64,000 nucleotides of DNA from Candidatus Pantoea persica (GTDB taxonomy: Bacteria > Pseudomonadota > Gammaproteobacteria > Enterobacterales > Enterobacteriaceae): contig NZ_SMDS01000018.1 of the NCBI RefSeq assembly GCF_013753875.1, positions 124,001 to 188,000 on the forward strand. The letters are read 5' to 3'. A program made the position numbers and the translations under genes. The notes beneath the pieces are model-generated. The model had not been told where the DNA came from. It saw only the letters and a list, made by a program, of their open reading frames with translations, and searched no databases. Of this stretch, positions 41,479 through 50,883 are shown piece by piece (positions within the stretch are counted from its first letter, which is position 1; the number at the start of each line of letters is the position of its first letter).

Positions 41479-41737
41479 CGATATCGTCCTTCTGTCAGTT
41501 AGCTCACCCACAACAGCGGGCGCAACAGCAGCAAACGGCGCTGCTGCGTAGTTGGACGTAAGGGAGAAGCAGCTTCTCTTTTGCCGTCCGACAGAATGAT
41601 CATAGTTGATATTTCGCGTTTTGCTGGATTAACTGGTTGATTGCATGCCAGTTAGAATGAAAATCAGAGTTTTTAGGAGGAGTCTGGAGCGAGGCGACAG
41701 GGCCAGCCAATGCTGGATGGCCTTGTTGGCGAGAAAA

Positions 41738-43321
41738 TTAATGCTCACGAGTTTTGCGGAACACCACGTCAGGATAGCGTTCCTGCGTAATGTTCAGGTT
41801 CACCATGGTTGGCGCGATGTAGGTCAGGTTGTCACCGCCGTCCAGCGCAAGGTTAACTTCATTCTTGCGCTGGAATTCGTCGAACTTTTTGGCATCGCTG
41901 CATTCCACCCAGCGCGCCGACGAGACGTTGATCGCTTCGTAGATCGCTTCGACGTTGTATTCGCTTTTCAGACGCGCAACTACCACGTCGAACTGCAGCA
42001 CGCCGACCGCGCCGACAATCAGATCGTTATTTTGTACCGGACGAAACACCTGCACCGCACCCTCTTCCGACAGCTGCACCAGCCCTTTCAGTAGCTGCTT
42101 CTGCTTGAGCGGATCGCGCAGGCGAATGCGGCGGAACAGCTCCGGCGCGAAGTTCGGAATGCCGGTGAACTTCATGTTTTCACCCTGGGTAAAGGTGTCG
42201 CCGATCTGGATGGTACCGTGGTTGTGCAGGCCGATGATGTCGCCCGGCCAGGCCTCTTCCACGTGCGAACGGTCGCCCGCTATAAAGGTCAGAGCGTCGG
42301 AGATCACTACATCTTTGCCGGTTCGCACCTGGCGCAGTTTCATGCCCTTCTCATATTTCCCGGAGACCACGCGCATAAAGGCGACGCGGTCGCGGTGTTT
42401 CGGGTCCATATTGGCCTGAATCTTGAACACGAAGCCGGAGAATTTCTCGTCCTCCGCGCTCACGGTGCGCACATCGGTGGCGCGCGGCATCGGCGCCGGC
42501 GCCCAGGAGACCAGACCGTCGAGCATATGGTCGACGCCGAAGTTGCCCAGCGCGGTGCCGAAGAAGACCGGCGTGATTTCGCCGCTCAGGAACAGCTCGC
42601 GATCGAATTCGTGCGACGCGCCCTTTACCAGCTCCAGCTCTTCACGCAGCTGCACCGCCAGCTCTTCGCCGACCGCACTGTCCAGCTCTGGATTATCCAG
42701 CCCTTTAACGATGCGCACATCCTGAATGGTATGCCCTTTCCCCGACTGATAGAGGTAGGTTTCGTCGTTATAGAGGTGATATACCCCCTTGAACAGCTTG
42801 CCGCAGCCGATAGGCCATGTGATGGGCGCGCAGGCGATCTTCAGCTCGCTCTCGACCTCATCCAGTAGCTCCATCGGATCGCGGATGTCGCGGTCGAGTT
42901 TGTTCATAAAGGTCAGGATCGGCGTATCGCGCAGACGGGTGACTTCCATCAGCTTGCGGGTACGATCCTCGACGCCTTTCGCCGCGTCGATAACCATCAG
43001 GCAGCAGTCCACCGCCGTCAGGGTGCGGTAGGTATCTTCCGAGAAGTCTTCGTGCCCCGGGGTGTCGAGCAGGTTAACCAGGCTCTCGCGATAGGGGAAC
43101 TGCATCACGGAGGTGGTGATAGAGATGCCGCGCTGTTTCTCCATCTCCATCCAGTCGGACTTGGCGTGCTGGCTGGAGCCGCGGCCTTTTACCGTACCGG
43201 CGGTCTGGATCGCCTGTCCGAACAGCAGCACCTTTTCGGTGATGGTGGTTTTACCCGCATCGGGGTGCGAAATGATCGCAAAGGTGCGGCGGCGCGACAC
43301 CTCTTGCATGAAATCAGACAT
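41738..43321 (-). CDS. prfC: Peptide chain release factor 3
   Basis: RF3 is a GTPase that recycles RF1 and RF2 from the ribosome. The start [15 protein letters not shown] (complement 43321) gives 527 residues. GTPase motifs [17 protein letters not shown] and NKLDRDIRD are intact. The rest aligns with E. coli RF3 to the final REH. It heads the prfC-osmY-ytjA-yjjU order. RF3 loss increases stop read-through, so its presence argues against a damaged termination system. Confidence 0.96.
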   Translation of the reverse strand: MSDFMQEVSRRRTFAIISHPDAGKTTITEKVLLFGQAIQTAGTVKGRGSSQHAKSDWMEMEKQRGISITTSVMQFPYRESLVNLLDTPGHEDFSEDTYRTLTAVDCCLMVIDAAKGVEDRTRKLMEVTRLRDTPILTFMNKLDRDIRDPMELLDEVESELKIACAPITWPIGCGKLFKGVYHLYNDETYLYQSGKGHTIQDVRIVKGLDNPELDSAVGEELAVQLREELELVKGASHEFDRELFLSGEITPVFFGTALGNFGVDHMLDGLVSWAPAPMPRATDVRTVSAEDEKFSGFVFKIQANMDPKHRDRVAFMRVVSGKYEKGMKLRQVRTGKDVVISDALTFIAGDRSHVEEAWPGDIIGLHNHGTIQIGDTFTQGENMKFTGIPNFAPELFRRIRLRDPLKQKQLLKGLVQLSEEGAVQVFRPVQNNDLIVGAVGVLQFDVVVARLKSEYNVEAIYEAINVSSARWVECSDAKKFDEFQRKNEVNLALDGGDNLTYIAPTMVNLNITQERYPDVVFRKTREH

Positions 43322-43585
43322 GAGCGCGTTCTTCTCATCGAGGCAACATCGCTGGAGAGGACGCTGCGGAGTAATCATGATGGCTGGAAATCCGGCAGGT
43401 AAACGGAGCCAAGCGTGACCAAAGCGTCAGGCGGCGGAGAGATGCGCGTTCTACATGAGCGGCGTTTCCGGCCACCTAGTCTCTGCTCTGTTAAGGTGGC
43501 TATAGCATACAATATTTCGCGCGCGGCGGCAAACAGGGGCAGCGGAAAATTGTTGGCGGCGTCAGCGGTTCCGCCGCCAGAGAAA

Positions 43586-43603
43586 GCCCGCCAGCAGGCG
43601 GGC
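43586..43603 (-). terminator. Terminator-like hairpin after the M20 remnant
   Basis: GCCCGCC and GGCGGGC with a four-base loop, followed on the minus strand by TTTCTC. It lies 12 bases past the M20 stop. Confidence 0.65.
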
Positions 43604-43614
43604 AAGCGGTGGCG

Positions 43615-44370
43615 TTAGCCCAACGTCCTTTTTACGCAGGCCTTAAAGGTATCGACCCCAATCTCCAGCGCGTTCAGGTCGAAGCGCATATAGGGATGAT
43701 GCAGCCCCGCAGGTTAGTGCCCAGCTCCCAGAAGCCCGCCTTGACGCCGGGGCGCTTTACCGGATTATAGAAGAAGTCCTCGCTACCCGGCGTGGTTTTC
43801 GCGTCCAGCAGCCCCTCTTCCCCCTGCACGTCGCGGATCGCCGCGCGGATCAGCGCGGCGACGCTGTGCTGAATCGCCTGGGTCACCTTCTCTTTCAGCT
43901 CCGTCATCGGCGCGTTCTCCTGCGAGCGCAGATCCCATACCACGCGCGCCAGGTCAGTCATCGAGTTGGTGACGCCAGCGTCGCACAGAAAACGGGTCGC
44001 CTTGACACCAAAAGTCAGGCCCGGCGCGAGATGAATGGCGTTGACCGCCTGCAACACCGTGTCCAGCGTTTTGACGCCGAGATGCGGACGCGCGGCGTGC
44101 GCGGGGTGCCTTTAATGGTAGCCTCCATCCAGTGTCGAGCAGGCGGAGTAGAGCACTGCCGGCGTCGCCTGCCCTACCACGCATTCCTCCAGCGGGCGCA
44201 GATGAAAGCCGAGGATCATCTCAACGTCATCCAGCACGCCGGCGTCCAGCTCTTTCGCGGGCTGAAAAAAATTTTTTAGGCGCCCTTTTTAACCGCGCCC
44301 TCCGCCAGCAGCTCCTGCGCGGCGGTCAGCACCACCGATGAGTGACCGTCGTGGCCGCAGGTTGTGGCGC
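43615..44370 (-). pseudogene. M20-family amidohydrolase, 5'-truncated and frameshifted
   Basis: M20 enzymes hydrolyse amide-linked amino acids with two metals. The remnant begins at TCGHDGHSSVVLTAAQELL, the metal-binding HDGH motif, directly after the yjiG fragment. Lesions: a TAA after VKKGA near 44275, frame loss around 44110-44120, and a shift near 43715 that moves the end (GLHHPYMRFDLNALE, ACVKRTLG) to another frame. TTPGSEDFFYNPVKRPGVK is well kept. I associate the sequence with amidohydrolases of the indole-3-acetyl-aspartate/aminobenzoyl-glutamate type; the substrate is uncertain. It is paired with yjiGH transport-like genes. Confidence 0.78.
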
Positions 44371-44745
44371 GCGCAGGCGGCCCATATATGGCAGCTGCGA
44401 TCCCATCAGGAAAATCGCGGGCGCGAGGATGGTGATATCCTCGCCGGTCAACAGCCCTTTGCTCAGCAGGCTCACCGCCACGCCAGTGCCCACAGAGGAG
44501 GAGAGCCAGGTGGTCAGCAGCACGGTGATCGCCTCGCCCGGCAGGCCGAACAGCCCCATCACCGGGGCGAAAAGCTGGCCGAGAAAAGGCATAATGCCGA
44601 GCAGATTCAGTACTTCCGCCAGCACATAGGCCATAACCATGTTGGGCATCAGGTTATGAATGGTAATATGAAACCCTTTACGCGCGCCGGTCACGAATAT
44701 ATCAAAAGGGTTCTGGCTGACTTTTACCGCGCCGTTATTTTCCAT
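44371..44745 (-). pseudogene. yjiG: YjiG-family nucleoside-recognition membrane protein, 3'-truncated
   Basis: YjiG belongs to a membrane family with a nucleoside-recognition (gate) domain. MENNGAVKVSQNPFDIFVTG begins it. Hydrophobic blocks NLMPNMVMAYVLAEVLNLLG and GLFGLPGEAITVLLTTWLS follow, ending in LMGSQLPYMGR. There the sequence passes into the M20 remnant, so the last ~35 codons are gone. It overlaps the yjiH stop by about ten bases. Confidence 0.8.
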
Positions 44746-45409
44746 GATTGAAATCATTTTTATAAACACTGTTTAACACACAACGCGTCAGCGCCGCACC
44801 GACAAATTTAAGAACGAACATTAGGGTGAGCGGAATAATAATCGGCAGCGTCATAGAGGCGAACAGCGCCGAGCCGATGGCGAAATAGTTATTGATTAAG
44901 CCGGCGCCGGAATATTGCCAGGCGCTCATTACCACAATCTCTTTTTTCGTCACCTGGCCGCGGTCATAAATCTCTTTGGTCAGCGCCGCGCCCGCGTCGG
45001 TGCTTTGCGGATCGGTGATCAGCGCCAGCCCGCAGCGCCCCGGCAGCCCCATCAGCGACTGAAGCAGCGGCGTCAGCAGCTTGTGTGCCGCGCGCATTGC
45101 GCCGTAGTGGGTGAAAATATCCAGAATGCCCAGCGCCAGCATCACCGTCGGCGTCAGCGACAGCGCAAACAGAAAGCCCGCTTTGGCGCTCAGGCCGCCT
45201 GCGCCGAGTAAAGGTGTTGCTGGCGGGATCTTTCATGGTGCCGAAGCTGCCGCCCAGCGTAGTGAAGTCAAACGCGCCCAGCCAGTGAAAGCCATCTACC
45301 TGATAAAGTAATCCTGAAAAAAACAGAATAGCGATAATCAGCGCCAGATAGCTGCCTTATACTGGCAGAGATGTGCTCGCCGGTCAGCACTATTTTTTCG
45401 TCAGTCATG
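44735..45409 (-). pseudogene. yjiH: YjiH-family membrane protein, frameshifted
   Basis: The start MTDEKIVLTGEHISASI (complement 45409) breaks near 45355. The next frame reads YLALIIAILFFSGLLYQVDG and breaks again near 45212. The rest (SLTPTVMLALGILDIFTHYG, CVLNSVYKND) is open to 44735. YjiH and YjiG usually work as a pair; here they probably moved a substrate of the M20 enzyme. This is an inference from gene order. Confidence 0.8.
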
Positions 45410-45824
45410 CTTTTACCTGCTAAATAGAGTGAATAGTTGCAGTATATGGAACTCAACAGGTCGCAAGATTTATGCCAGCCCCTGAAAAGCGTCGATTTTG
45501 TAAATAAAATTTTCTGCCTGCCGCCGTTTCCGCTAAATAATGTTCAAATATGCGCCAGTTAATATTGCGCGGCGTCTTACCGGATAGTGCCGCCGCTGCA
45601 CGCTAATTGTACAGGCGATTTGCCCCGTTATGGTGCAGCTTGCACAAACGAACATTGCGTCAGAAATGATAATCGATCGCATTCAAATAGCTGAATAATT
45701 CTAGTTAAATCATATTGATAACAGGAAAGTTTTTCATAAAAACGCTTTCAATCGTCGCGCCTCCTAATGCATAATTCGCCGCTTCTCACCTGTCTGAATA
45801 ATGCTCTTAAAAAGGAATCGCCGC
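45410..45824. other. Intergenic region between yjiH and ftnA
   Basis: About 400 bases, AT-richer toward ftnA, holding the divergent promoters. A possible Fur site is listed separately. No gene is seen. Confidence 0.5.
45662..45680 (+). promoter_or_regulatory. Possible Fur box upstream of ftnA
   Basis: AGAAATGATAATCGATCGC contains the core AATGATAATC of the 19-base Fur consensus, with 12 of 19 matches. In E. coli Fur acts positively on ftnA. Weak but well placed. Confidence 0.35.
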
Positions 45825-46337
45825 ATGCTGACTGCTGAAATGACCGCTCGTCTCAACGATCAACTTAACCTCGAATTTTTCTCCGCGAATCTCTATCTGC
45901 AGATGAGCGCATGGTGCAGCGACAAAGGCCTGGAAGGCGCGGCGGCGTTTCTGAAAGAGCACTCTCGCAAAGAGATGGAGCATATGCAGCGCCTGTTCGA
46001 TTACCTGAGCGATACCGGCGCGATGCCGGTGCTAGGCACCATCGCCGCGCCGCCGGTCGCCTATAACTCGCTGCCGGAACTACTGGAGCAGGCGCTGGAG
46101 CACGAGAAGCTGATCACCAGCAAAATCAACGAAATGGCGCATGCAGCGATCACCTCGCTCGACTACTCAACCTTTAACTTCCTGCAGTGGTACGTGGCCG
46201 GACAGCACGAAGAAGAGAAGCTGTTTAAAACTGTGCTGGATAAGCTGGCGCTGGTAGGCAACAAAGGCAAAGGCCTGTTCCTGATCGATAAAGATCTGGC
46301 GCGTATGAATGCGGAAAGCCACGGCGGTAACGGCTGA
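45825..46337 (+). CDS. ftnA: Non-heme bacterial ferritin
   Basis: Ferritin stores iron in a 24-mer cage. The start [15 protein letters not shown] at 45825 gives 170 residues; an upstream in-frame ATG adds eight. The ferroxidase ligands E17 (LNLEFFS) and the E/H pair in [14 protein letters not shown] are present, as is [15 protein letters not shown]. The frame is intact. It is the one iron gene kept in a region where heme and siderophore functions are broken. Confidence 0.94.
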   Translation: MLTAEMTARLNDQLNLEFFSANLYLQMSAWCSDKGLEGAAAFLKEHSRKEMEHMQRLFDYLSDTGAMPVLGTIAAPPVAYNSLPELLEQALEHEKLITSKINEMAHAAITSLDYSTFNFLQWYVAGQHEEEKLFKTVLDKLALVGNKGKGLFLIDKDLARMNAESHGGNG

Positions 46338-46589
46338 GGCAGCTTGCGCAGGCGGGATGGCCGAGGCGCAAAGGCGCTTAACGCATTCCTGCTCGCTCAG
46401 CCCGCACGGGTACGCATCTTATCCCTGAGGTTCGTCCGTGCTGGGCCAAAGCGCGGTGTTGGTCAAAACTGCTCCCGAGGTGATATCCCTGCCGCAGGAC
46501 GCCTTGCTCTCTGAGCTATCCTGCCCGTACGGCCCGCACGGTGTGTTCAGAGCGGTCTACCAGGACCGCCCGGCGCGGCCCTAAAGGCT
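46338..46589. other. Unresolved stretch after ftnA
   Basis: No gene is recognised. A forward frame around 46440-46584 lacks a clear start and any known match. It may be an eroded gene tail. Confidence 0.35.
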
Positions 46590-46746
46590 AAACCGCGCGC
46601 CCTGCTCGCCGTTGATCGCGCTTCAGCAGCACGCGCATCAGGCCCGCCTGCAGCACAAAGATGCGCAGCAGATGGCGGTTATCCACCTTCAGCTCGACAA
46701 AATGATCCGTATGCTGATTCAGCGTCCAGTTCTTCAGGGTTTTCAT
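46590..46746 (-). pseudogene. Glycoside hydrolase family 31 (alpha-glucosidase-like), N-terminal stub
   Basis: MKTLKNWTLNQHTDHFVELK (ATG complement 46744-46746) through LLRIFVLQAGLMRVLLKRD resembles the N-terminus of an enterobacterial GH31 alpha-glucosidase-like protein, based on memory. Only about 50 codons remain of several hundred, and the catalytic barrel is deleted. It follows an MFS transporter remnant, a pairing typical of sugar catabolism units. Confidence 0.6.
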
Positions 46747-46756
46747 AGCGGTATCA

Positions 46757-47830
46757 TTATTGTTCAGCGCTGCGCTGACGACGTTCGGCGATAAACATCA
46801 CCAGGAAAATCGCGCCCACCAGGTCGAAAAAGCCCATGGCGACGAACAGCGGATTGAAACCAATGGTGTCGGTGGCGACGCCGATAATCAGGGAGAAGAT
46901 AAAGCTGGCGATCCCGGTGTAGGAGCCGAGCATGCCGTTCACCATCGCCATCTGGAGGCGATCGAAACGCTCCACCACCAGCGCGCTCAGCATGCAGGAG
47001 ATCCCCTTATGGCCGAAGCCGCCGATGGAGATCAGGGCGATCGCCAGATAGGGATCTTTGACCAGCGTCATCAGCGCCGCGCCGGTGATCGAACTGGCGA
47101 CGATAAGAGTTAACGCGCGTCAGGCCGAACCACTTCACGTAGATTTTGGTGATATAGCCGCTGGCGACGCTGCCGAGATCGGCGGCGAGAAACGGCAGCC
47201 AGGCGAACATTACGATCTGCTTGAGATCCATGCCGCGCTCGTTGGCCAGGTAGAGCGGCACCCAGAAGCTCAGTACCGCCCAGGCGGGTTCGGTGGGGAA
47301 GGCCGGAATCTTCTCTTTGCCGATGGTTTTCAGCGCCTGGAAGAAGGGTAGCTTTTCCCCCACCGCCTCGTTGTCCTGGGTAATCCAGGTGCGCTCTTCG
47401 TCAGAAAGGCGCGTATGTTTTTCCGGCGACTGGTAGCTCCACAACCAGAGTCCGACCCACAGCAGCCCCAGCCCGCCGGTAAGCAGAAACGCCCCCTGCC
47501 AGCCAAAAGAGATATGCGCCACGTAGATAATCGGCGGCGCCAGCATCGCGCCGATCGAGAAGCCGATGCCCGCCCAGCCCACCGCCACCGGACGCTCTTT
47601 TTTCGGGAACCAGTCGCCGATCGCCTTGGCGTTGGCGGGGGTAGCGGCCGCTTCCGACGCGCCCATGACGAAGCGCAGCAGCGCCAGGTGCAGCCAGCTG
47701 CCCGCGCCAGCGTGCAGCTGGCAGGTGACCGACCAGATCAGCGCGCATATTCAGAAAGCCCATCTTCAGGCCAATGACGTCAATCAGCCAGCCGCACAGC
47801 GGCTGAAACAGGGTGTATAGGCGACATCCT
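46757..47830 (-). pseudogene. MFS sugar-acid transporter (ExuT/ACS family), truncated and frameshifted
   Basis: The sequence resembles anion:cation symporters for hexuronates. It begins mid-gene at LFQPLCGWLIDVIGLKMGF. A shift near 47755 leads to ASEAAATPANAKAIGDWFPK and WAGIGFSIGAMLAPPI. A shift near 47110 leads to GGFGHKGISCMLSALVVE and FNPLFVAMGFFDLVGA. The first ~70 codons are missing. It probably formed an operon with the GH31 gene. Confidence 0.78.
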
Positions 47831-47893
47831 TACTACGCAAAACACGCCGCCCGCAGGAAACTATACGGACAGCGTGGTGGTGGATTTGGCGTT

Positions 47894-49210
47894 TTAGACA
47901 GAGGCGTTGACGGGCGTCGCGGCGCGGTGGTGCGCGCGATACTGTTTCACCATGCGGCCAATCAGCAGCGTGCCGATCAAGCCGCAGACGGCGGCGAAGG
48001 TCAGCCAGACGCCAGGCATCGCTTTATCGCCGGTGGAGTGGATCAGGTAACTGGAGACGGCGGGGGTAAAGCCGCCAAACAGTGCAGTCGCCAAGCTGTA
48101 GGCGAGGGAGAAGCCGGAGGCGCGCACCTCAGCGGGCATGATCTCCGCCAGATAGACCACCATCGCGCCGTTATAGCTGGCGTAGAGGAAAGAGAGCCAC
48201 AGCTCCGCCTCCAGCAGATGCGCAAAAGTCGGCGATCCCACTAGCCAGTGCAGCACTGGCCAGGTGGTGAGGATCATCAGTACGGTAAAGGTAATCAACA
48301 GTGGACGGCGGCCGATGCGGTCCGACAGCGCGCCCATCAGCGGCAGCCAGATCAGGTTGGAGACGCCGACGCACAGCGTCACTAGGAAGCTCTGCTTGTC
48401 GCTCATCATCAGCACGGTTTTGCCAAAGGTCGGGGTAAAGGCGGTGATCATATAGAACATCACCGTGGTGGTGACCACCATCAGCATACCCGCCAGCACC
48501 AGCGCCCAGTTGCTCACCAGCGAACCCATAATCTGCCGCATGGTCGGATGCTGTTTGCGCTGACTGAAAGCTTCGGTCTCTTCCAGCATGCGTCTGATCC
48601 AGAACAGGAACGGCACGATCATGCAGCCGATAACCAACGGAATACGCCAGCCCCACTCGGTGACCGCCTCTTTCGCCAGCAGATGGTTCAGCAGCAGGCC
48701 GAGCAGCGCGGCGAAGATCACCGCAATCTGCTGGCTGCCCGACTGCCAGCTGACAAAGAAGCCCTTGCGCCCTTTTGGCGCGACTTCCGCCAGATAGACC
48801 GAGACACCGCCCAGCTCCACCCCGGCGGAGAAACCCTGCAGCAGACGGCCCAGCAGGCTCAGGATCGGCGCGGCGGCGCCCAGCGTGGCGTAGCCCGGCA
48901 CCAGCGCGATAGTCAGCGTGCCGATCGCCATCAGGCCCAGCGTTAGTAGCAGCCCTTTGCGGCGGCCATGGTAGTCGATATAGGCGCCCAGCACGATGGC
49001 GCCCAGCGGCCGCATCAGGAAACCGGCGCCGAAGGTCATCAGGGTTAACATCAGCGAGGCGAATGGATCGTCGCCGGGAAAGAAGGTTTTGGCAATGGCG
49101 GTGGCGTAGTAGCCAAACACCATAAAGTCATACATTTCAAGAAAGTTACCGCTGGTAACGTTAAAGATGGTTCGGGCGCTGCCCTGAGTCTTTGTCTGGC
49201 TCATATTCAT
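47894..49210 (-). CDS. Citrate/tricarballylate-type proton symporter (MHS family MFS)
   Basis: The 438-residue product resembles CitA and TcuC symporters of the metabolite:H+ family: TSGNFLEMYDFMVFGYYAT at helix 1, YIDYHGRRKGLL between helices 2 and 3, GRLLQGFSAGVELGGVSVYL in helix 4, ALSDRIGRRPLL. Twelve hydrophobic segments are present and the frame is intact. The start MNMSQTKTQG is chosen; MSQ two codons later is possible. No catabolic partner (tcuA or tcuB) is nearby, so the substrate remains open. It is one of the few intact accessory genes here. Confidence 0.85.
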   Translation of the reverse strand: MNMSQTKTQGSARTIFNVTSGNFLEMYDFMVFGYYATAIAKTFFPGDDPFASLMLTLMTFGAGFLMRPLGAIVLGAYIDYHGRRKGLLLTLGLMAIGTLTIALVPGYATLGAAAPILSLLGRLLQGFSAGVELGGVSVYLAEVAPKGRKGFFVSWQSGSQQIAVIFAALLGLLLNHLLAKEAVTEWGWRIPLVIGCMIVPFLFWIRRMLEETEAFSQRKQHPTMRQIMGSLVSNWALVLAGMLMVVTTTVMFYMITAFTPTFGKTVLMMSDKQSFLVTLCVGVSNLIWLPLMGALSDRIGRRPLLITFTVLMILTTWPVLHWLVGSPTFAHLLEAELWLSFLYASYNGAMVVYLAEIMPAEVRASGFSLAYSLATALFGGFTPAVSSYLIHSTGDKAMPGVWLTFAAVCGLIGTLLIGRMVKQYRAHHRAATPVNASV

Positions 49211-49448
49211 AGTTGCTTCCCGCATTTTTTTACTATTTACCCTGACCGAGCCGGAAATAACGTAATGGCACTCACCATTTCACTCCATAACATTGAAACA
49301 AAAAGTAACAAAAAATTAACCTCGTAATTATGCAGCATGATTCACCATTGCAGGGCGCTACGCCCCTTTCTTACGACTAAAGGCAGCGCTTTAACCTTGT
49401 CTATGATGTCGCTCGAAAGGCTACCTTCAGAAACCGCTCCAGCGCCCT

Positions 49449-49568
49449 AAAGTGGATGAACGAGCACGAGGAGTAAAGCCTCCCGCACTGCGCCATAACA
49501 AAGGGCCTTACCGACAGCACCCAAAGCCTGAAAGCGGATGAGCGGGACCGAGGAGCAAAGCGTCCCGC
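49449..49568. repeat. Two imperfect 38-base direct repeats
   Basis: Copies at 49449-49486 and 49531-49568 share the pattern AAAGYGGATGARCG, then CGAGGAGYAAAGC and TCCCGC, with about seven mismatches and an 82-base period. Confidence 0.75.
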
Positions 49569-49709
49569 GACAGGGGTGTCGAGGGCCGAGCCGGCAGGAA
49601 TGCCGCCTTTTGCGTCTTTGCGATCGGGCCCGCTTACCCGCGCCGGCACCGATCCCCTAAACAACTCCCGGCAACTTCTCGCCCACAAAAAAGGGCAGCC
49701 CTCAGGATG

Positions 49710-49736
49710 CTCTCTCTCTCTCTCTCTCTCTCTCTC
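49710..49736. repeat. C(TC)13 dinucleotide microsatellite
   Basis: Uninterrupted CT/TC repeat of 27 bases, unusual in enterobacterial DNA. It lies about 30 bases before the end of the exbD remnant. Confidence 0.95.
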
Positions 49737-49766
49737 CACTCGCAAAACTTACCCTGCTCGCAGAAC

Positions 49767-50068
49767 CTACTTCGCGGCGCTCTCCATCCCCATCAGACCG
49801 ATCTTGAGATAACCCGCGCCACGCAGCTTATCCATCGCGCTCATCAGGGTCTCATAATCGACCGACTTATCGGCCTGGAAGAAAATCGTCGTCTCTTTAT
49901 TGCCCTGAGTCTGGCTGTTGAGCACCTCAACCAGCGTCTCTGGCGTCACCTAATCGTTGCCAATATAAAACTGCTTATCAGCCTTAATCGACAGGTAAAC
50001 CGATTTTTCCGGACGCGGCTGTAGCGCGCTGGTCGAGACGGGCAGATTAACGCGAACATCCACGGTCG
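49767..50068 (-). pseudogene. exbD: ExbD, 5'-deleted, fused to exbB, amber
   Basis: ExbD works with ExbB and TonB to energise outer-membrane iron receptors. The remnant starts at VDVRVNLPVSTSALQPRPEK; the membrane helix with its essential aspartate (VTPFIDVMLVLL in E. coli) is deleted. A TAG (complement 49950-49952) separates FYIGND from VTPETLVEVLN. The C-terminus TTIFFQADKSVDYETLM is otherwise normal. Confidence 0.92.
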
Positions 50069-50568
50069 CCAGCAGCGCTTCGGCGATGCCGGGCGCGACC
50101 ACCGCCAGGTTGGTGGTCTGGGTCTGGGCGATGCCGATAAAGGGTGCGACGGAGCCGATGGTGGTGAGGAAGCCGTTGCCGCGGCCAGCGTGACGGCTGA
50201 AGGCGGCGACGCGGCGCTCAAGGCGGAAGCTGGTGCGTTCTTTAATGCCGTCGGTATATTCAACGCCTGCGGAGAGCGCCAGTTCGTTTTGCGTGTGGTT
50301 AAGCAGCGCCGCGCTGTGGCTGTGGCTGTGGGGTTTGAATTGCGCAGCGGCACGCGAGGCATCGCCTAACTTCCGGGCTTTGCCCTGCGCCAGCTGCTCA
50401 CTTTTCAAACGGCGCTTTGCCGCGCTGATTTCGGCAAACTTTCCAAAAAATCGCTCAGGTCACGACCAAAGCCAGCAACAGGCCGATCATTACCACTTTT
50501 ACCACGATATCAGCATGTTGATACATGCCCCAAACGGAGAGGTCCGTTTGCATCAAGTCACTGGCTAC
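50069..50568 (-). pseudogene. exbB: ExbB, deleted, stop, fused to exbD
   Basis: ExbB is the pentameric membrane channel of the TonB motor. The start region reads DLMQTDLSVWGMYQHADIVV. A TGA replaces tryptophan before AIF near 50458, and a base is gained just after. KERTSFRLERRVAAF is clear. About 14 codons (VGLFGTVWGIMNS in E. coli) are missing between APF and IGIAQ. After GIAEALLAT the gene jumps into exbD. The last helices are gone. Confidence 0.92.
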
Positions 50569-50638
50569 CACGCTGCGTCTCCAACTTCATATGCAGGAAT
50601 AATAGATAAGCGTGAATAATAGCAAAAAACGGCGAATT

Positions 50639-50657
50639 GATAGTAGTTCTCATTACT
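50639..50657 (-). promoter_or_regulatory. Possible Fur box upstream of exbB
   Basis: On the minus strand AGTAATGAGAACTACTATC matches the 19-base Fur consensus at 13 positions and lies about 75 bases before exbB, where Fur control is expected. Confidence 0.5.
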
Positions 50658-50883
50658 ATTTACAATCAGCGAGACTGCATGTTAAGGGCTTTTTATAAAT
50701 TTTACGCCGATTTTCAGTTCCATTTCAAAAATGTGATTTCTAATACAAATTTATTAAAATGTAGTTTTAAATGTAAACTTATTCATTCAATCAGCATTAC
50801 TGCATTTTCACTGTGCCCGTTTTGCCTATTCTGGCAGCACGCGACCGCTTCATGCCCTCCTCTAACCTGCCCGGAGAAAAATA

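Larger units (their letters stand above)
49211..49766. other. Non-coding region with direct repeats and a TC microsatellite
   Basis: About 550 bases between the symporter and the exbD remnant. It holds the symporter promoter on the right strand, two 38-base direct repeats and a (TC)13 tract, which are listed separately. The minus-strand frame over the tract codes for Arg-Glu repeats and is not credible as a gene. Confidence 0.6.

Noticed and set aside
46365-46460. tRNA-like phrase GGGATGGCCGAGGCGC after ftnA
   Set aside because: No acceptor/T-arm pairing and no GTTC loop could be assembled; I could not fold a cloverleaf.
49401-49745. Minus-strand frame with an Arg-Glu repeat start
   Set aside because: It arises from translation of the TC microsatellite; there is no ribosome site and no homologue known to me.
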